From: Candidatus Nitrotoga sp. MKT
GTDB taxonomy: Bacteria > Pseudomonadota > Gammaproteobacteria > Burkholderiales > Gallionellaceae
NCBI GenBank assembly: GCA_003402345.1
Contig: QFXH01000001.1
Location: 248,001-312,000 of the forward strand
DNA length: 64,000 bases
Direction of reading: 5' to 3'
The position numbers were made by a program, and so were the translations under genes. Numbering within the stretch: the stretch's first letter is position 1; every line of letters begins with the position of its first letter. Under the pieces are notes generated by a model. That model was not told the origin of the DNA. It saw nothing but the letters and a program-made list of their open reading frames with translations, and made no database searches. This document shows positions 40,129 through 51,743 of this stretch, piece after piece.

Positions 40129-42240
40129 CTACTTTGAAACAGGAGCTTCTGGCTCTAGCACGACAAGAGCCTTCATGCTTAAGCGCAATCGGCCTTTTTC
40201 ATCGGCTTCCAGCACCTTAACTTTTACAATCTGACCTTCTTTAAGGACATCCGACACAACATTTATGCGCTCATGTGAAATTTGCGAGATGTGAAGCAAA
40301 CCATCTTTGCCAGGCATAATATTCACAATCGCTCCGAAATCTAACAGTTTTATAACCGGGCCTTCATAAACTTTCCCTACCTCAACTTCAGCTACAATAT
40401 CCTCAATACGTTTTTTTGCCAGCATTCCCCCGTCACCGCTAATACTGGCAATAGTTACGTTGCCTTCATCATCGATATCAATGGTAGTACCAGTTTCCTC
40501 AGTTAAAGCACGTATTACAGCACCACCCTTACCAATCACATCACGGATTTTCTCCGGGTTGATCTTAACTTTGATCATACGTGGTGCATGTATCGATACC
40601 TCTTCACGCACCGTAGGCATGGCCTGCTTCATGATACCAAGAATATGCAAGCGTCCTTCGCGCGCTTGGCTCAAGGCAACTTGCATAATTTCGCTCGTTA
40701 TCCCGTTGATCTTGATGTCCATTTGCAGTGCAGTAATACCTTGCTCTGATCCCGCCACCTTAAAATCCATATCACCCAGATGATCTTCATCACCGAGAAT
40801 ATCGGTCAGTACCGCAAAGCGATTACCTTCTTTAATCAACCCCATGGCGATACCTGCCACATGAGTCTTGACTGGCACACCGGCATCCATCATTGCCAAA
40901 CAACCACCACATACTGAGGCCATTGAACTGGATCCATTCGACTCGGTAATCTCAGAGACCACGCGAATGGAATATCCAAACTCTTCCTCACTCGGCAACG
41001 TTGCGACTAGAGCACGCTTAGCTAAGCGACCATGGCCAATTTCACGTCGCTTTGGTGTACCGACACGACCAGTTTCACCAGTGGAATACGGGGGGAAATT
41101 GTAATGAAGCATGAAGCGATCCAAATATTCACCTTGCAAGGCATCAATTTTCTGCGCATCGCGCGCAGTGCCTAGAGTGGCTACTACCAACGCCTGGGTT
41201 TCGCCACGGGTAAACAGGGCTGAACCGTGCGTGCGTGGTAATACGCCTGTACGTATGGTAATTGGACGCACGGTACGCGTATCACGACCATCGATACGAG
41301 GTTCGCCGCTTAGTATCTGGCCGCGCACAATCTTGGATTCCAGTGCTTGGAACAAATCATTGAGGTGATTTTTTGGCACCAAACCATTTTCCGATGCTGA
41401 CACGGCTTCCAAAACGCGTGTGCGAATCTCGTTTACTTGATTGGTTCGTGCCTGTTTTTCACGTACAGCATAAGCTTGCTGTAAGCTACTTTCTGCCAGT
41501 TCGGCGATTTTTGAGCTCAACACAATATCATGCACAGGTGCATTCCAATCCCAATCCGGTGCACCAACTGCATCCGCCATTTCGATGATCGCCTGAATCA
41601 CCACTTGCATTTGCTTGTGGCCAAACATAACCGCGCCCAGCATAACATCTTCAGGTAGCTCTTGTGCTTCTGACTCCACCATCAAGACCGCCTGTTCCGT
41701 ACCAGCGACCACTAGATCCATCTTGGATAGAGTAAGCTCCTCTGCAGTCGGGTTAAGTACATATTCACCGTTAAGATAACCGACACGCGCCGCACCTATG
41801 GGGCCATCAAACGGAATACCGGACAGCGCCAAGGCAGCAGAGGCACCAATCATGGCAGGAATATCAGAATCAATCTGATTATCAGAAGATATCACCGTAG
41901 CAACGATTTGCACTTCATTGTAAAAACCTTCTGGAAACAGCGGACGTAACGGACGATCAATCAGACGGGACGTCAAAATTTCCTTTTCACTAGGACGTCC
42001 CTCACGTCGAAAGAAACCGCCAGGAATCTTACCTGCAGCATAAGTACGCTCCTGATAATCCACAGTCAATGGGAAGAAATCCTGTTCCGGCTTGGCATCT
42101 TTCCTGCCTACCACGGTGACCAGAACGACTGTATCGTCCAGGCTAACTACGACCGCTCCACTAGCCTGACGTGCGATTTCCCCGGTTTCCAAGGTGAGTT
42201 GATGATTGCCATAAGCTAATGTTTTCTTGTAGTGACTCAA
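40129..42240 (-). CDS. pnp: Polyribonucleotide nucleotidyltransferase
   Basis: Phosphorolytic 3'-5' exoribonuclease of the RNA degradosome, 703 residues. Two RNase PH cores are followed by a KH domain ([20 protein letters not shown]) and an S1 domain. I choose the TTG at 42240 (product [20 protein letters not shown]) because GAGG stands six bases before it and the length is then normal; no ATG fits. The frame stays open to 42312. It follows rpsO as in most proteobacteria. Confidence 0.96.
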   Translation of the reverse strand: MSHYKKTLAYGNHQLTLETGEIARQASGAVVVSLDDTVVLVTVVGRKDAKPEQDFFPLTVDYQERTYAAGKIPGGFFRREGRPSEKEILTSRLIDRPLRPLFPEGFYNEVQIVATVISSDNQIDSDIPAMIGASAALALSGIPFDGPIGAARVGYLNGEYVLNPTAEELTLSKMDLVVAGTEQAVLMVESEAQELPEDVMLGAVMFGHKQMQVVIQAIIEMADAVGAPDWDWNAPVHDIVLSSKIAELAESSLQQAYAVREKQARTNQVNEIRTRVLEAVSASENGLVPKNHLNDLFQALESKIVRGQILSGEPRIDGRDTRTVRPITIRTGVLPRTHGSALFTRGETQALVVATLGTARDAQKIDALQGEYLDRFMLHYNFPPYSTGETGRVGTPKRREIGHGRLAKRALVATLPSEEEFGYSIRVVSEITESNGSSSMASVCGGCLAMMDAGVPVKTHVAGIAMGLIKEGNRFAVLTDILGDEDHLGDMDFKVAGSEQGITALQMDIKINGITSEIMQVALSQAREGRLHILGIMKQAMPTVREEVSIHAPRMIKVKINPEKIRDVIGKGGAVIRALTEETGTTIDIDDEGNVTIASISGDGGMLAKKRIEDIVAEVEVGKVYEGPVIKLLDFGAIVNIMPGKDGLLHISQISHERINVVSDVLKEGQIVKVKVLEADEKGRLRLSMKALVVLEPEAPVSK

Positions 42241-42350
42241 AATTCGCCTCTCTGTGCGTGACGTGGCGCTAATGCGCCATGGGGTAAACCCGTAGTTGGG
42301 TAATGCACCCAAAACAACGCGGGTCGCATTTGCGACCCACTTATAAAGTA

Positions 42351-42620
42351 CTACTTGCGCAATTCCAAACGCTGAATCAGCGCACGGTAGCTGCCCTCAT
42401 TCTTGCCCTTGAGGTAATCCAAAAGCTTACGGCGACGGCTCACTAATCGCAACAAACCGCGACGAGAATGATGATCCTTTATGTGTTCCTTAAAATGACC
42501 TGTCAAATAATTAATACGAGCAGTCATCAGCGCAACCTGTACTTCAGGTGAGCCAGTATCGCCTTTGATGCGTTGGTAATCAGTCACAATTTGCGCTTTT
42601 TGCGCTGCCGTAATAGACAT
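42351..42620 (-). CDS. rpsO: 30S ribosomal protein S15
   Basis: Primary 16S rRNA-binding protein of the small-subunit platform, 89 residues starting [12 protein letters not shown] from ATG 42620 (a GTG three codons upstream is ignored). The core [25 protein letters not shown] and [22 protein letters not shown] are diagnostic. It is separated from truB by 228 bp and from pnp by 110 bp. Confidence 0.98.
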   Translation of the reverse strand: MSITAAQKAQIVTDYQRIKGDTGSPEVQVALMTARINYLTGHFKEHIKDHHSRRGLLRLVSRRRKLLDYLKGKNEGSYRALIQRLELRK

Positions 42621-42848
42621 AATATTCACACTCCACTAAATAAAAAGTGCCGCATTTTACTCTTGAATGCGGCGTTTGCTCAAGTTTATTCGGACAAGAA
42701 AGTAATCCAATGCTACGTTAATTAGTCCGAAGTTTCATAAATTAACGCACATCTTTGCTTATCTTTGCAGCTTCCCACTCAGATTCATTTTTTCGAGCAC
42801 TTCTACTCGAGTACCTCTATTAAAAACACCTTAAAGTAGAGCCAAAAC

Positions 42849-43763
42849 CTATTCTATGCAAGCGGCGCTTTTCGCCACGCTGGACAACAATCTCACCGGG
42901 GTCAGTCGCTGTTCCACGAGATCGGCCACTCCAATGAAGTGCCCTGCCCCATATAATCGAACTTTGCCGTCCAGCAAGGCTGTTTCGATAGCGAGCCGCT
43001 GCCCTTGGGCAATGCGGGTCACTTGTGCCGCATCCAGATCAAGCACGGGTAGATCGTGCAGTAAACTATCTAACGGTAAAATATATGCCTCTCGTTCTGA
43101 CATGGTTACCGACTCCATCTGAATCAAATTATGCGCACCTTCAAGGCCAAATCGACCAATCGCTGTGCGGCGCAACCCTTTGAGGTGTGCACCACACCCT
43201 AAAGCCAATCCAATATCCTCGGCCAGCGTGCGCACGTAAGTACCCTTGCTGCAGCGCACTGTAATCTCTAACTCGTTACCCACGAAGCGCTCCAATACTA
43301 GCTCGTGTATAGTCACACTACGGCTTGCACGTATTACGGTTTCGCCCTTACGAATGTATTCATATAGTGGCTTTCCCTTATGTTTGATGGCGCTATGCAT
43401 AGGCGGCAGCTGCTGAATGTCACCGATAAAATTGCGTAATGCCGCATGTATCTGTGCGTTATCTAGCTTTACAGCACAGGTACTAGTAATTTCGCCCTCG
43501 GCATCACCAGTGGTAGTCGTTTGACCAAGCCGAATCAATGCACAATAAGTTTTGTCCGCATCCAGTAGTGAGCTGGTGAACTTAGTAGCCTCGCCAAAAC
43601 AAACTGGCAACAGGCCTGTCGCTAGCGGATCAAGCGTACCAGTATGGCCAGCTTTCTCCGCCTGAAAAAGGCGGCGTACCTTTTGTAAGGCGACATTAGA
43701 GCTGAGTCCTAGGGGCTTATCGAATAACAAAATACCATCTAATGAACGCAATACGCGGGTCAT
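42849..43763 (-). CDS. truB: tRNA pseudouridine(55) synthase
   Basis: Makes pseudouridine-55 in the T loop of tRNAs. The 304-residue product has the catalytic aspartate in HTGTLDPLATGLLP, plus GILLFDKPLGLSSN at the start and CSKGTYVRTLAEDIG. It follows rbfA after 43 bp. Confidence 0.97.
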   Translation of the reverse strand: MTRVLRSLDGILLFDKPLGLSSNVALQKVRRLFQAEKAGHTGTLDPLATGLLPVCFGEATKFTSSLLDADKTYCALIRLGQTTTTGDAEGEITSTCAVKLDNAQIHAALRNFIGDIQQLPPMHSAIKHKGKPLYEYIRKGETVIRASRSVTIHELVLERFVGNELEITVRCSKGTYVRTLAEDIGLALGCGAHLKGLRRTAIGRFGLEGAHNLIQMESVTMSEREAYILPLDSLLHDLPVLDLDAAQVTRIAQGQRLAIETALLDGKVRLYGAGHFIGVADLVEQRLTPVRLLSSVAKSAACIE

Positions 43764-43806
43764 TGCACCTTCTCGAAACGTCCTTCACTACCACCTTAGG
43801 AGGAAG

Positions 43807-44217
43807 CTAGTCGGCTTCTCCCTCCTTTAACAAGTGATCCAAAGGAGCTTTAGGCGAGCTGTGTAATGATTTATCGCTGGCAACCGCTTGATCAATAAGC
43901 TGCGCTAAATGCGCGCCACGTTCGATCGACGGATCGTAAACAAAATGTAGTTGCGGCGTGATGCGCAACTTCATCGAATGCGCGAGTTGGCTACGTAAAT
44001 AACCGCTTGCATGCTCCAAACCTTGCTGCACTGTATCACTTACGCCATCCAAAGACGTGTAAAACACTTTGGCATGGGAATAATCCTTGGTCACCTCAAC
44101 TCCCGTGAGCGTGATCATGCGCACGCGTGGATCTTTCACGTCGAGGCGCAACATTTGAGCCACCTCGCGCTGAATCTGCTCGGCTATTCGGTCTGTTCTG
44201 GTATAGCCTTTAGGCAT
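43807..44217 (-). CDS. rbfA: Ribosome-binding factor A
   Basis: Assembly factor for the 30S subunit and cold adaptation, 136 residues with the KH-like fold: [33 protein letters not shown] and [28 protein letters not shown]. Its start overlaps the end of infB by eight bases. Confidence 0.97.
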   Translation of the reverse strand: MPKGYTRTDRIAEQIQREVAQMLRLDVKDPRVRMITLTGVEVTKDYSHAKVFYTSLDGVSDTVQQGLEHASGYLRSQLAHSMKLRITPQLHFVYDPSIERGAHLAQLIDQAVASDKSLHSSPKAPLDHLLKEGEAD

Positions 44218-46843
44218 TTAGAGGACGTGCCACTTCGATTATTTCAAAAACTTCAAGCTGATCGCCCACTTCAAGGTCGTTAAAATTACGCAACGATAAC
44301 CCACACTCGAAATTCGATCGCACTTCCTTAACGTCATCCTTGAAGCGTTTCAATGAATCCAATTCACCAGTATGTATAACCACATTATTGCGCAGTACCC
44401 GTACCTGCGCATTACGTTTGATTATGCCATTAGTCACGTAACAACCAACTACAGTGCCGATCTTGGAAATAACGAATACCTGACGTATTTCCACCATACC
44501 GAGGATGATTTCCTTTTTTTCTGGAGCCCGCATACCTGACAAAGCTGCTTTAATGTCGTCTACCATTTCATAGATGACATTGTAATAACGGACATCTACA
44601 CCGGCAGATTCCGCCAGCTTACGCGCAGCAGCATCGGCACGGATGTTAAAACCAATCGCGATTGCCTTAGAAGCCAGCGCCAAATTAATATCTGATTCAC
44701 TAATTGCACCCACGGCACTGTGAATCAAATTAACTTTAACCTCATCGTTGGATAGTTTTTGCAAGGCATGCGCAATAGCTTCGCAAGAACCCTGCACGTC
44801 AGTCTTGATAATTAATGGCAACATACGCACTTCGCCTTCTGCCATCTGCTCAAACATATTCTCCAACGTAGTGGCCTGCTGCTTAGCCAGCTTCACAGCA
44901 CGGAACTTACCTTGACGGAACAACGCAATTTCACGTGCTTTCTTCTCATCTGAAAGCACTAGCACGCTTTCACCAGCTATAGGCACTTCAGATAGACCCT
45001 GAATCTCCACTGGTATCGACGGCCCTGCCTCACTTATTGCTCTACCATTCTCATCCAACATGGCACGTACGCGTCCGGATACTACGCCTACCAATACTGC
45101 ATCGCCCCGCTTCAAGGTGCCAGACTGAACCAATATGGTCGCCACGGGCCCTTTACCTTTATCTAACCTAGCTTCAATCACAATCCCTTTAGCCAAACTT
45201 AGCTTAGGTGCGGTGAGCTGCAACAATTCAGCTTGCAGCAGTACGCCTTCCAACAAAGAGTCTATACCTTGCCCACTCTTTGCAGACACTTCAATAAACA
45301 TAGTATCGCCGCCCCAGTCCTCCGGCACCACACCCTCTGCAACCAATTCTTGTTTTACGCGTTCGGAATTAGCATCAGGTTTATCAATCTTAGTCACCGC
45401 TACCACGATAGGCACGTTGGCTGCCTTGGCATGGTGGATTGCCTCTTTGGTCTGCGGCATTACACCATCATCAGCTGCCACCACTAAAATCACAATGTCG
45501 GTCACTTTTGAACCACGTGCCCTCATTGCGGTAAATGCCTCATGGCCCGGTGTATCAAGAAAAGTAATCATGCCGCGCGGGGTATCCACATGATAAGCGC
45601 CGATGTGCTGCGTAATGCCGCCTGCTTCGCCACTGGCCACACGGGTTCGACGGATGTAGTCCAGCAATGAGGTCTTACCATGATCAACATGGCCCATAAC
45701 GGTAACTACCGGAGCACGCGACTCAAGAGGAGCATTTTTATGCTCTTCAGATTCTGTTAGATAAGCGCTAGGATCATCCACCTTGGCTGGCTTGGCAATA
45801 TGCCCCAACTCCTCCACCACAATCATTGCAGTTTCCTGATCCAGCACCTGATTAATGGTCACCATGGAACCTAATTTCATTAGCGCTTTAATAATTTCGA
45901 TGGCTTTAATTGACATTTTCTGCGCTAATTCAGCGACGCTTATAGTCTCTGGCACCATGACCTCATGCACAACTGGTTCAGTCGGCAGGGAGAAAGCGTG
46001 CTGAACAGTTTCTTCCTGCTTGACATGCTTGGCATGATGGCGTGGGCTAGCGTTTCCACGACCAGCCGTCCAGCCGCCAGGTCGTGCATCAATGACTGCG
46101 GGTGGCCGCTTCTTATGGCCAGCCTCGGGCCATGAACTGATTTTGTCTGGAGCGGTAGTTTTAACACCTTTTTTGGGTGTAGGCCGAACAACCTTGTCAC
46201 CAGGCTTGGGCATAGGTTTATGCAACGTACCCTCGACCAAATCAGGCTGAGCAACAGGGATTGCCGCTACTTCAGCAGCTGGAACCACTTTTGTTTCTGG
46301 TACTACCTTAACGGGCGGCACCACAGGTTCAACAACTGGCGTCGCTTTGCGTTTGGCATATTCTTTTTTGGCCTGGATTTCGGCGGCCTGACGTGAAGCT
46401 AATTCTGCCTGATTACGTGCCTCTTCAGTACGCAGAGCAATCTCCTGCTCGCCCAATATTTCTGCTTTTGATGTCTTTGATACAGCCTGCACAGGCGTAA
46501 CCTTTACCACAACAGCGGCAGCTGGCTGCTCCACCTGGGCAGCCGTGATTGGTGCAACCACGCGCTTCTTGCGCACTTCAACTTGAATGGTGCGGGCTCT
46601 GCCCGTGCTATCCGCCTTCTTGATCTCCGTAGTTTCGCGGCGAGTCAGTGTAATTTTTTTATTTTTCTCACTACCATTACCATGTGCGCTGTGTAGATGC
46701 TCGAGTAATTGCGCTTTATCCTGTTCAGAGATGCTATCCAACTCCTGCTTTTTGGCAACACCGGCCGCCTGTAATTGTTCAAGCAGCAATCCAACCGGCA
46801 AGCCAAGCTCACCAGCAAACTGCGCTACATTCATTTTTCCCAT
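44210..46843 (-). CDS. infB: Translation initiation factor IF-2
   Basis: GTPase that brings initiator tRNA to the 30S subunit, 877 residues from ATG 46843 (AAGGGG five bases upstream; two GTG codons precede it). The N-terminal domain ([19 protein letters not shown]) is followed by a long basic and proline-rich linker. The G domain has [22 protein letters not shown] and TKID, and then come domains II-IV. It overlaps rbfA. Confidence 0.98.
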   Translation of the reverse strand: MGKMNVAQFAGELGLPVGLLLEQLQAAGVAKKQELDSISEQDKAQLLEHLHSAHGNGSEKNKKITLTRRETTEIKKADSTGRARTIQVEVRKKRVVAPITAAQVEQPAAAVVVKVTPVQAVSKTSKAEILGEQEIALRTEEARNQAELASRQAAEIQAKKEYAKRKATPVVEPVVPPVKVVPETKVVPAAEVAAIPVAQPDLVEGTLHKPMPKPGDKVVRPTPKKGVKTTAPDKISSWPEAGHKKRPPAVIDARPGGWTAGRGNASPRHHAKHVKQEETVQHAFSLPTEPVVHEVMVPETISVAELAQKMSIKAIEIIKALMKLGSMVTINQVLDQETAMIVVEELGHIAKPAKVDDPSAYLTESEEHKNAPLESRAPVVTVMGHVDHGKTSLLDYIRRTRVASGEAGGITQHIGAYHVDTPRGMITFLDTPGHEAFTAMRARGSKVTDIVILVVAADDGVMPQTKEAIHHAKAANVPIVVAVTKIDKPDANSERVKQELVAEGVVPEDWGGDTMFIEVSAKSGQGIDSLLEGVLLQAELLQLTAPKLSLAKGIVIEARLDKGKGPVATILVQSGTLKRGDAVLVGVVSGRVRAMLDENGRAISEAGPSIPVEIQGLSEVPIAGESVLVLSDEKKAREIALFRQGKFRAVKLAKQQATTLENMFEQMAEGEVRMLPLIIKTDVQGSCEAIAHALQKLSNDEVKVNLIHSAVGAISESDINLALASKAIAIGFNIRADAAARKLAESAGVDVRYYNVIYEMVDDIKAALSGMRAPEKKEIILGMVEIRQVFVISKIGTVVGCYVTNGIIKRNAQVRVLRNNVVIHTGELDSLKRFKDDVKEVRSNFECGLSLRNFNDLEVGDQLEVFEIIEVARPLNA

Positions 46844-47178
46844 CACCACCCCTTAATCCCCAAAATTTGAGACTGATAGCACTCAATACTCAACAGAAAC
46901 CATTAGCCAGACCGGTTCATAATTAATTTACGCCCACGTTATTGATCCGGCCAAGATATGTTTGAACTTATTTGCTAGTCAAACTGCACAGTGATGGCAT
47001 CTCTCACGTCAAACTTTGCCTATCTGTATCAATCAGTCTTTGCCAAGCAAGATTTTATTCTATCGGTTACGCACAAATGACCGCATTAACCCTTTAAAGT
47101 TTATATCCAATAAAATTGGATATAAACCATGCAAATTATGGAAAGTCTGGATTAACAAATCACCACATACCAACTCCA
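46844..47178. other. nusA-infB spacer with a perfect 13-bp hairpin
   Basis: This 335-bp gap is unusually wide for nusA-infB. It contains a perfect hairpin (GTTTATATCCAAT paired with its complement across AAA, 47099-47127), 52 bp after the nusA stop in the direction of transcription. No gene or T tract is visible. The hairpin could act as an attenuator or processing site, or be a small mobile palindrome. Confidence 0.5.
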
Positions 47179-48651
47179 TTAGGCAAACCAAGGAGCGCGG
47201 GCAACCATAATCAACCGATTTGCCTGTTCTTCATCCACACCCGCCAGCTCAACCAGTTCGTCCACGGCCAAATCAGCAAGTTGTTCTTGCGTGCCAATCC
47301 CCTTGCTTGCCAAGACGCGCGCGGTTTGCTCGTCCATACCTTCAAGCTTAATTAAATCCTCAATGTTATGCTCCACTTGCTCTTCGTTGACAATTGCTGC
47401 AGTCAACAAAGCATTACGCGCACGGCTGCGTAACTCATTCACTGTCGCCTCATCAAGTGATTCGATGCCCAACATCTCGTTCAGTGGCACATAAGCTACT
47501 TCTTCTAATGTGTTAAAACCTTCCAGGACTAAAATATCTGCTACCTCTGCATCCACATCAAGCTTACTCATAAACAAATCGCGCACTTTGGAAAATTCTT
47601 GCTCATTCTTCTGGCTAGATTCTTCCTTGGTCATGATATTCAGCTCCCATCCCGTCAATTCACTAGCCAAACGAACATTTTGTCCATTTCGACCAATAGC
47701 CTGAGCAAGATTATCTTCCTCAACCACCACATCCATGCTGTGATTGTCTTCATCCACCATAATGCTGGTCACATCAGCCGGAGCCAAGGCATTAATCACA
47801 CTGGCAGCAGGGTCTTCTGACCACAAGACAATGTCAACGCGCTCGCCCGCCAACTCATTGGTTACAGCCTGCACACGCGAACCACGCATACCCACACAAG
47901 TGCCAATCGGATCTATCCGCTTATCGTGGGAACGTACCGATATCTTTGCGCGAACCCCTGGATCACGCGCCGCACTGACTATCTCCAGCAACCCCTCCTC
48001 AACTTCCGGAACTTCAAGCTCAAACAACTTAATCAAGAATTCAGGCGTAATACGCGACAGGGTAATTTGCGGCCCACGTATTGAACGGTCCACACGCAAT
48101 AAATACGCACGCACACGATCACCCACACGCATATTCTCCTTTGGGATCATCTGATCACGCGGCAGCAACGCTTCAATCTTACCAAATTCGACGATGGCAT
48201 TGCCGCGTTCAATGCGTTTCACCGTACCGGAAATCAAATGCTCCTTGCGCTCCATAAAATCGTTCAGAATCTGTTCCCGCTCAGCGTCACGAATTTTCTG
48301 AAAGATCACTTGTTTGGCTGCTTGTGCACCTATACGTCCAAAATCGATAGATTCTAATGGCTCTTCAACAAACTCTTCCAATTGAATATCCGGATTACGT
48401 TTCCGGGCTTCGCTAAGCTTGATATGCAAATCAGGCGTTTCAAAAGTTTCATCATCCATTACCTGCCAGCAACGAAATGACACATACTCACCAGTATTGC
48501 GGTCGATACTGACACGTACATCAGACTCCTCAGCAAAACGCTTCTTGGTGGCGGACGCCAAAGCAGACTCCAGCGCACCAAACACAATCGCCCTGTCCAC
48601 ATTTTTCTCACGCGCTAACGCATCAACCAATAATAAAACTTCACGACTCAT
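47179..48651 (-). CDS. nusA: Transcription termination/antitermination factor NusA
   Basis: RNA polymerase-binding factor in pausing, termination and antitermination. The 490-residue product starts at ATG 48651 with GGAG six bases away. N-terminal domain, S1 domain ([29 protein letters not shown]), two KH domains ([37 protein letters not shown]) and two C-terminal acidic helix-hairpin repeats give the long E. coli-like form. Confidence 0.98.
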   Translation of the reverse strand: MSREVLLLVDALAREKNVDRAIVFGALESALASATKKRFAEESDVRVSIDRNTGEYVSFRCWQVMDDETFETPDLHIKLSEARKRNPDIQLEEFVEEPLESIDFGRIGAQAAKQVIFQKIRDAEREQILNDFMERKEHLISGTVKRIERGNAIVEFGKIEALLPRDQMIPKENMRVGDRVRAYLLRVDRSIRGPQITLSRITPEFLIKLFELEVPEVEEGLLEIVSAARDPGVRAKISVRSHDKRIDPIGTCVGMRGSRVQAVTNELAGERVDIVLWSEDPAASVINALAPADVTSIMVDEDNHSMDVVVEEDNLAQAIGRNGQNVRLASELTGWELNIMTKEESSQKNEQEFSKVRDLFMSKLDVDAEVADILVLEGFNTLEEVAYVPLNEMLGIESLDEATVNELRSRARNALLTAAIVNEEQVEHNIEDLIKLEGMDEQTARVLASKGIGTQEQLADLAVDELVELAGVDEEQANRLIMVARAPWFA

Positions 48652-48883
48652 CACTATCTCCAGCCCATTCGAATGTTTTCTAGCCCAATGTGCCCACTGG
48701 TTTATTTTTTATATTCCACATTTACCATGTTAAATTTTATTTCAGCTAGGTGACATAAGCAGCCACACCGCTCTCCATACATACTGGGCAAGACAAACAT
48801 TTTTTGTTATACATAACGCGTAAAGAAAATTTCAAAAACGCTCGGCTTAAGCAAATTGTTCACTCCAACAAACGATCACAACA

Positions 48884-49309
48884 TTAAAATGTAGGCACTA
48901 AATGTGCCTTATCCAAATTGGATAACTCAATCAACACCTCTTTGCCATCCACATCCAGTTGCAACACACCATGCTGGAAATTACTGAGGATACCGATAAA
49001 GTTCTTACGGCCTGCCAAGGGCAGGCGCAATTTCAACCGCACCTTCTTGCCGCAAAAACGTATGAAATCAGCTTCTTTTTTAATTGGCCGATCCAATCCC
49101 GGGGATGAAACTTCAAGACGGTCGTAATCCACACCCTCTACCGCAAACAAACGTGTCAACTGATGACTGACCAATTCACAATCTTTCACCGCAATTCCAC
49201 CTGCCTGATCTAGCAACACTCGCATCAAGCCCCGGCCAGATAATTCAAAGTCAACCAACTCATACCCCAAGCCAGTCACCGTGATTTCCACTAATTTCGC
49301 TACATCCAT
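48884..49309 (-). CDS. rimP: Ribosome maturation factor RimP
   Basis: 30S assembly factor of about 141 residues, first gene of the rimP-nusA-infB operon. VTGLGYELVDFELSGRGLMRVLLD and DYDRLEVSSPGLDRPIKKEADFIRFCGKKV are the family hallmarks. The start is uncertain: ATG 49309 (GGGC six bases before) is preferred, with ATG 49315 and GTG 49321 as alternatives. A 230-bp gap before nusA is wider than usual. Confidence 0.95.
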   Translation of the reverse strand: MDVAKLVEITVTGLGYELVDFELSGRGLMRVLLDQAGGIAVKDCELVSHQLTRLFAVEGVDYDRLEVSSPGLDRPIKKEADFIRFCGKKVRLKLRLPLAGRKNFIGILSNFQHGVLQLDVDGKEVLIELSNLDKAHLVPTF

Positions 49310-49573
49310 GATCATGCCCACAAATAAAAAATGGGCCTAGGCCCATCTGGAAAACTGTGCGGATTATAGCAAAAATAATCTGTTAGTGGAAATTGACCTC
49401 ACTACATTGTCATTTTTATAGGAGTTGCGCGGTCAGTTTATTTGGCTATGTCATTATCAAAATAGGGCGGATTCAACTATGAAGTACAACTTTTATAAAT
49501 GAATTAGATGCCTTACTGCATTAGTACCAGAGCTACTTGAACGGTATACTTAATTCACCAGCAGGCAACGATA

Positions 49574-49735
49574 TTAGCTTAATAAATTGAAGCATGCGGG
49601 GTAGCCAGGCTCGCTTCCCAAATCCCATGCAATCTCTTTTGAAATGGTGCTCGGAGAGCGTTTCAAGAATCGACCAATCTCTCTCAGTTCACGATACTCG
49701 CTGTAACCATCGACGTGCTGAATGAGAAACACAAA
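49574..49735 (-). pseudogene. Remnant of an IS30-family transposase
   Basis: Read on the minus strand, this stretch gives REIGRFLKRSPSTISKEI, a close match to the N-terminal helix-turn-helix of IS30-family transposases (REIA-LGRSPSTISREI pattern). It is bounded by stop codons at about 49736 and 49574 and lacks the DDE catalytic domain. Only about 54 codons survive, so it is dead. No terminal inverted repeats were recognised. Confidence 0.55.
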
Positions 49736-50034
49736 CTACTTCGTGTCCGGTTTATCCCTACCTGCCAAGCAGGTTGAGTATCGCTTAATTGAAGCAGTCG
49801 CCCGTTCAGCTAGCACAAATCATGTGTAGTTGGCAGCTGGATAAATTAGAATTGTTCTAGGGTAGAATTGATAGCAGAGTGAAGACAAGCAGTCATTATT
49901 TTCAAAGTTTGTGTTTAGATAACTCGAACACTATCCTCAATGGGTACTTTGTTATTCACCATTACGGTATGAAAATTTAGGTTAATCAGAATGTGCAACA
50001 TTCCGTTGATACATCAAACGTAATCCCAAATGGC

Positions 50035-50040
50035 TATAAT
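50035..50040 (+). promoter_or_regulatory. Candidate -10 box for the rmuC-hsd operon
   Basis: A consensus TATAAT lies 64 bp before the rmuC ATG, just after TGGC. The best upstream TTGATA (50006-50011) is about 23 bases away, too far for a standard -35, so this promoter is weakly supported. Confidence 0.35.
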
Positions 50041-50103
50041 TGAAAAACTTCACCTATCGGATCATGGCGTTTGATACTCGTAAGAGTAAGGGAAACAGGA
50101 TTC

Positions 50104-51741
50104 ATGGATCTACCAATGTATAGTTTTGTTTCACTGTTTATTGGATTATTAGTTGGCGCAGGTGTTGGTTGGTTGATTTTGTATACCCGTATTTCTACTG
50201 CAGAATTTCGGGTAAAAAGTGAAAGCCAAGTTGAAATTGCCACACTTAATGCACGTCTGATCGCCTCACAGGAAGAAGTACAGCATCTCAACACACAGCT
50301 CGCTAATCTGCAAGAGCAAGCAAATCTCTTGCGCGACCAGCTTGCTGATGCGGGCAATGAGTGTGCCCAATTGGCCGAACGCGCGGGTCGTGTTCCTACA
50401 CTTGAGGCTGATCTTGTAAAGACAAATCAAGAGATACTCAAACTTAACCAATCCATCGCAGATATTCGTGAAAAGGTGGGTACCGTTAACTCGACCATTA
50501 AGTCACAAGCGGAGCATATTGCGCAACTTCAGCAGGAACGCGACAATCTGAAAAAGCAAAATGAGTTACTAACACAGGACATCAAGAGTTTGAGTGTGCA
50601 AAAATCCGAGCTCACCGCGACACTGGAAGCTGAGCGCAAGCAGTCACCAGAAAAATTGCAATTATTGAATGATGCCCGCGAACAGCTTTCGAATCAGTTC
50701 AAGTCCCTAGCTGGAGAAATCCTGGAAGACAAAAGCAAGCGTTTTACTGAGCAAAATCAAACCAACATAGGCGCGCTACTTGGACCATTGCAGACACAAC
50801 TTCATGAATTCAAAGCTAAGGTTGAAAATATTCATATTGAGGATACAAAGCAACAAGCAACCTTAAAGGCAGAGCTAAATCAATTAAAAGATTTAAATCG
50901 GCAGATTACCGAGGAGGCTCATGGTCTGGCAACAGCACTTAAAGGCCAATCCAAAATGCAGGGGAATTGGGGGGAAATGGTATTGGAGAATATCCTGGAT
51001 CGTTCAGGATTGAGGCTCGGTAAAGAATATCGTCGCGAAGTCAGTTTTAACACCGAGACGGGCAAGAGCCGCCCAGACGTAATTATTTATCTTCCGCAAG
51101 AAAAACATCTCGTCATCGATGCCAAAGTATCCCTCAATGCCTACACCCGGCATGTTAATGCAGAAGGAGAATTTGAGCGGCAATTGGCACTGAAAGAGCA
51201 CGTTGCAGCTATATCGAGCCGAATTAAGGAACTGTCAGATCGAAATTATTTTGAGCTACCCGGCCTAAATTCCCCCGAGATGGTCTTCATGTTTATTCCC
51301 ATTGAATCCGCTTTCGTAGAAGCGTTGCGCGCAGACGAAACGTTATTCCAAAAAGCTATTGAACAAAATGTGTTGGTTGCGACGCCGACCACATTGCTTA
51401 CCAGCCTCAATATCGTGCGTCAACTCTGGAGATTTGAAGAACAAAATGCTCATACTGCGGAACTTGCGGAACGTGCCGCCAAGGTGTACAAAAAGCTAAG
51501 TGCCTTCGTTGGTTCAATGCAAGGAATTGGCACGCAACTCGACAAAGCCAAGGATTCATTTAATAAAGCAATGGATCAATTTACTAACGGGAAAGATAAT
51601 CTGATTAAACAAGCCAACGATTTCAAAAGACTTGGCGTCTTAGTGCAAGGGACTTTCCCTGAGAGTCTGCTGGCCAAGGCAGAACTCGAATTAGAGCACC
51701 TGCCTGAATTACCTCCACAAGAAACTGTACCATTGGAATAA
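50104..51741 (+). CDS. rmuC: RmuC-family putative nuclease
   Basis: RmuC limits recombination between inverted repeats and belongs to the PD-(D/E)XK nuclease fold. The product has 545 residues from ATG 50104. An N-terminal membrane helix (FVSLFIGLLVGAGVGWLILYT minus a few residues) is followed by a long coiled coil to about residue 200. The nuclease-like domain includes the family patterns GNWGEMVLENILDRSGLR, then PDVII...LVIDAKVS, whose D-x-K supplies catalytic residues. It ends two bases before the hsdM start, so here it heads a restriction-modification-like operon instead of being a lone housekeeping gene. Confidence 0.92.
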   Translation: MDLPMYSFVSLFIGLLVGAGVGWLILYTRISTAEFRVKSESQVEIATLNARLIASQEEVQHLNTQLANLQEQANLLRDQLADAGNECAQLAERAGRVPTLEADLVKTNQEILKLNQSIADIREKVGTVNSTIKSQAEHIAQLQQERDNLKKQNELLTQDIKSLSVQKSELTATLEAERKQSPEKLQLLNDAREQLSNQFKSLAGEILEDKSKRFTEQNQTNIGALLGPLQTQLHEFKAKVENIHIEDTKQQATLKAELNQLKDLNRQITEEAHGLATALKGQSKMQGNWGEMVLENILDRSGLRLGKEYRREVSFNTETGKSRPDVIIYLPQEKHLVIDAKVSLNAYTRHVNAEGEFERQLALKEHVAAISSRIKELSDRNYFELPGLNSPEMVFMFIPIESAFVEALRADETLFQKAIEQNVLVATPTTLLTSLNIVRQLWRFEEQNAHTAELAERAAKVYKKLSAFVGSMQGIGTQLDKAKDSFNKAMDQFTNGKDNLIKQANDFKRLGVLVQGTFPESLLAKAELELEHLPELPPQETVPLE

Positions 51742-51743
51742 GC

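Larger units (their letters stand above)
49310..50103. other. Accessory spacer between rimP and rmuC
   Basis: Nearly 800 bp without an intact gene. It holds an IS30-like transposase remnant (49574-49735) and a candidate promoter close to rmuC. The rest is AT-rich and has stops in every frame. Confidence 0.6.
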
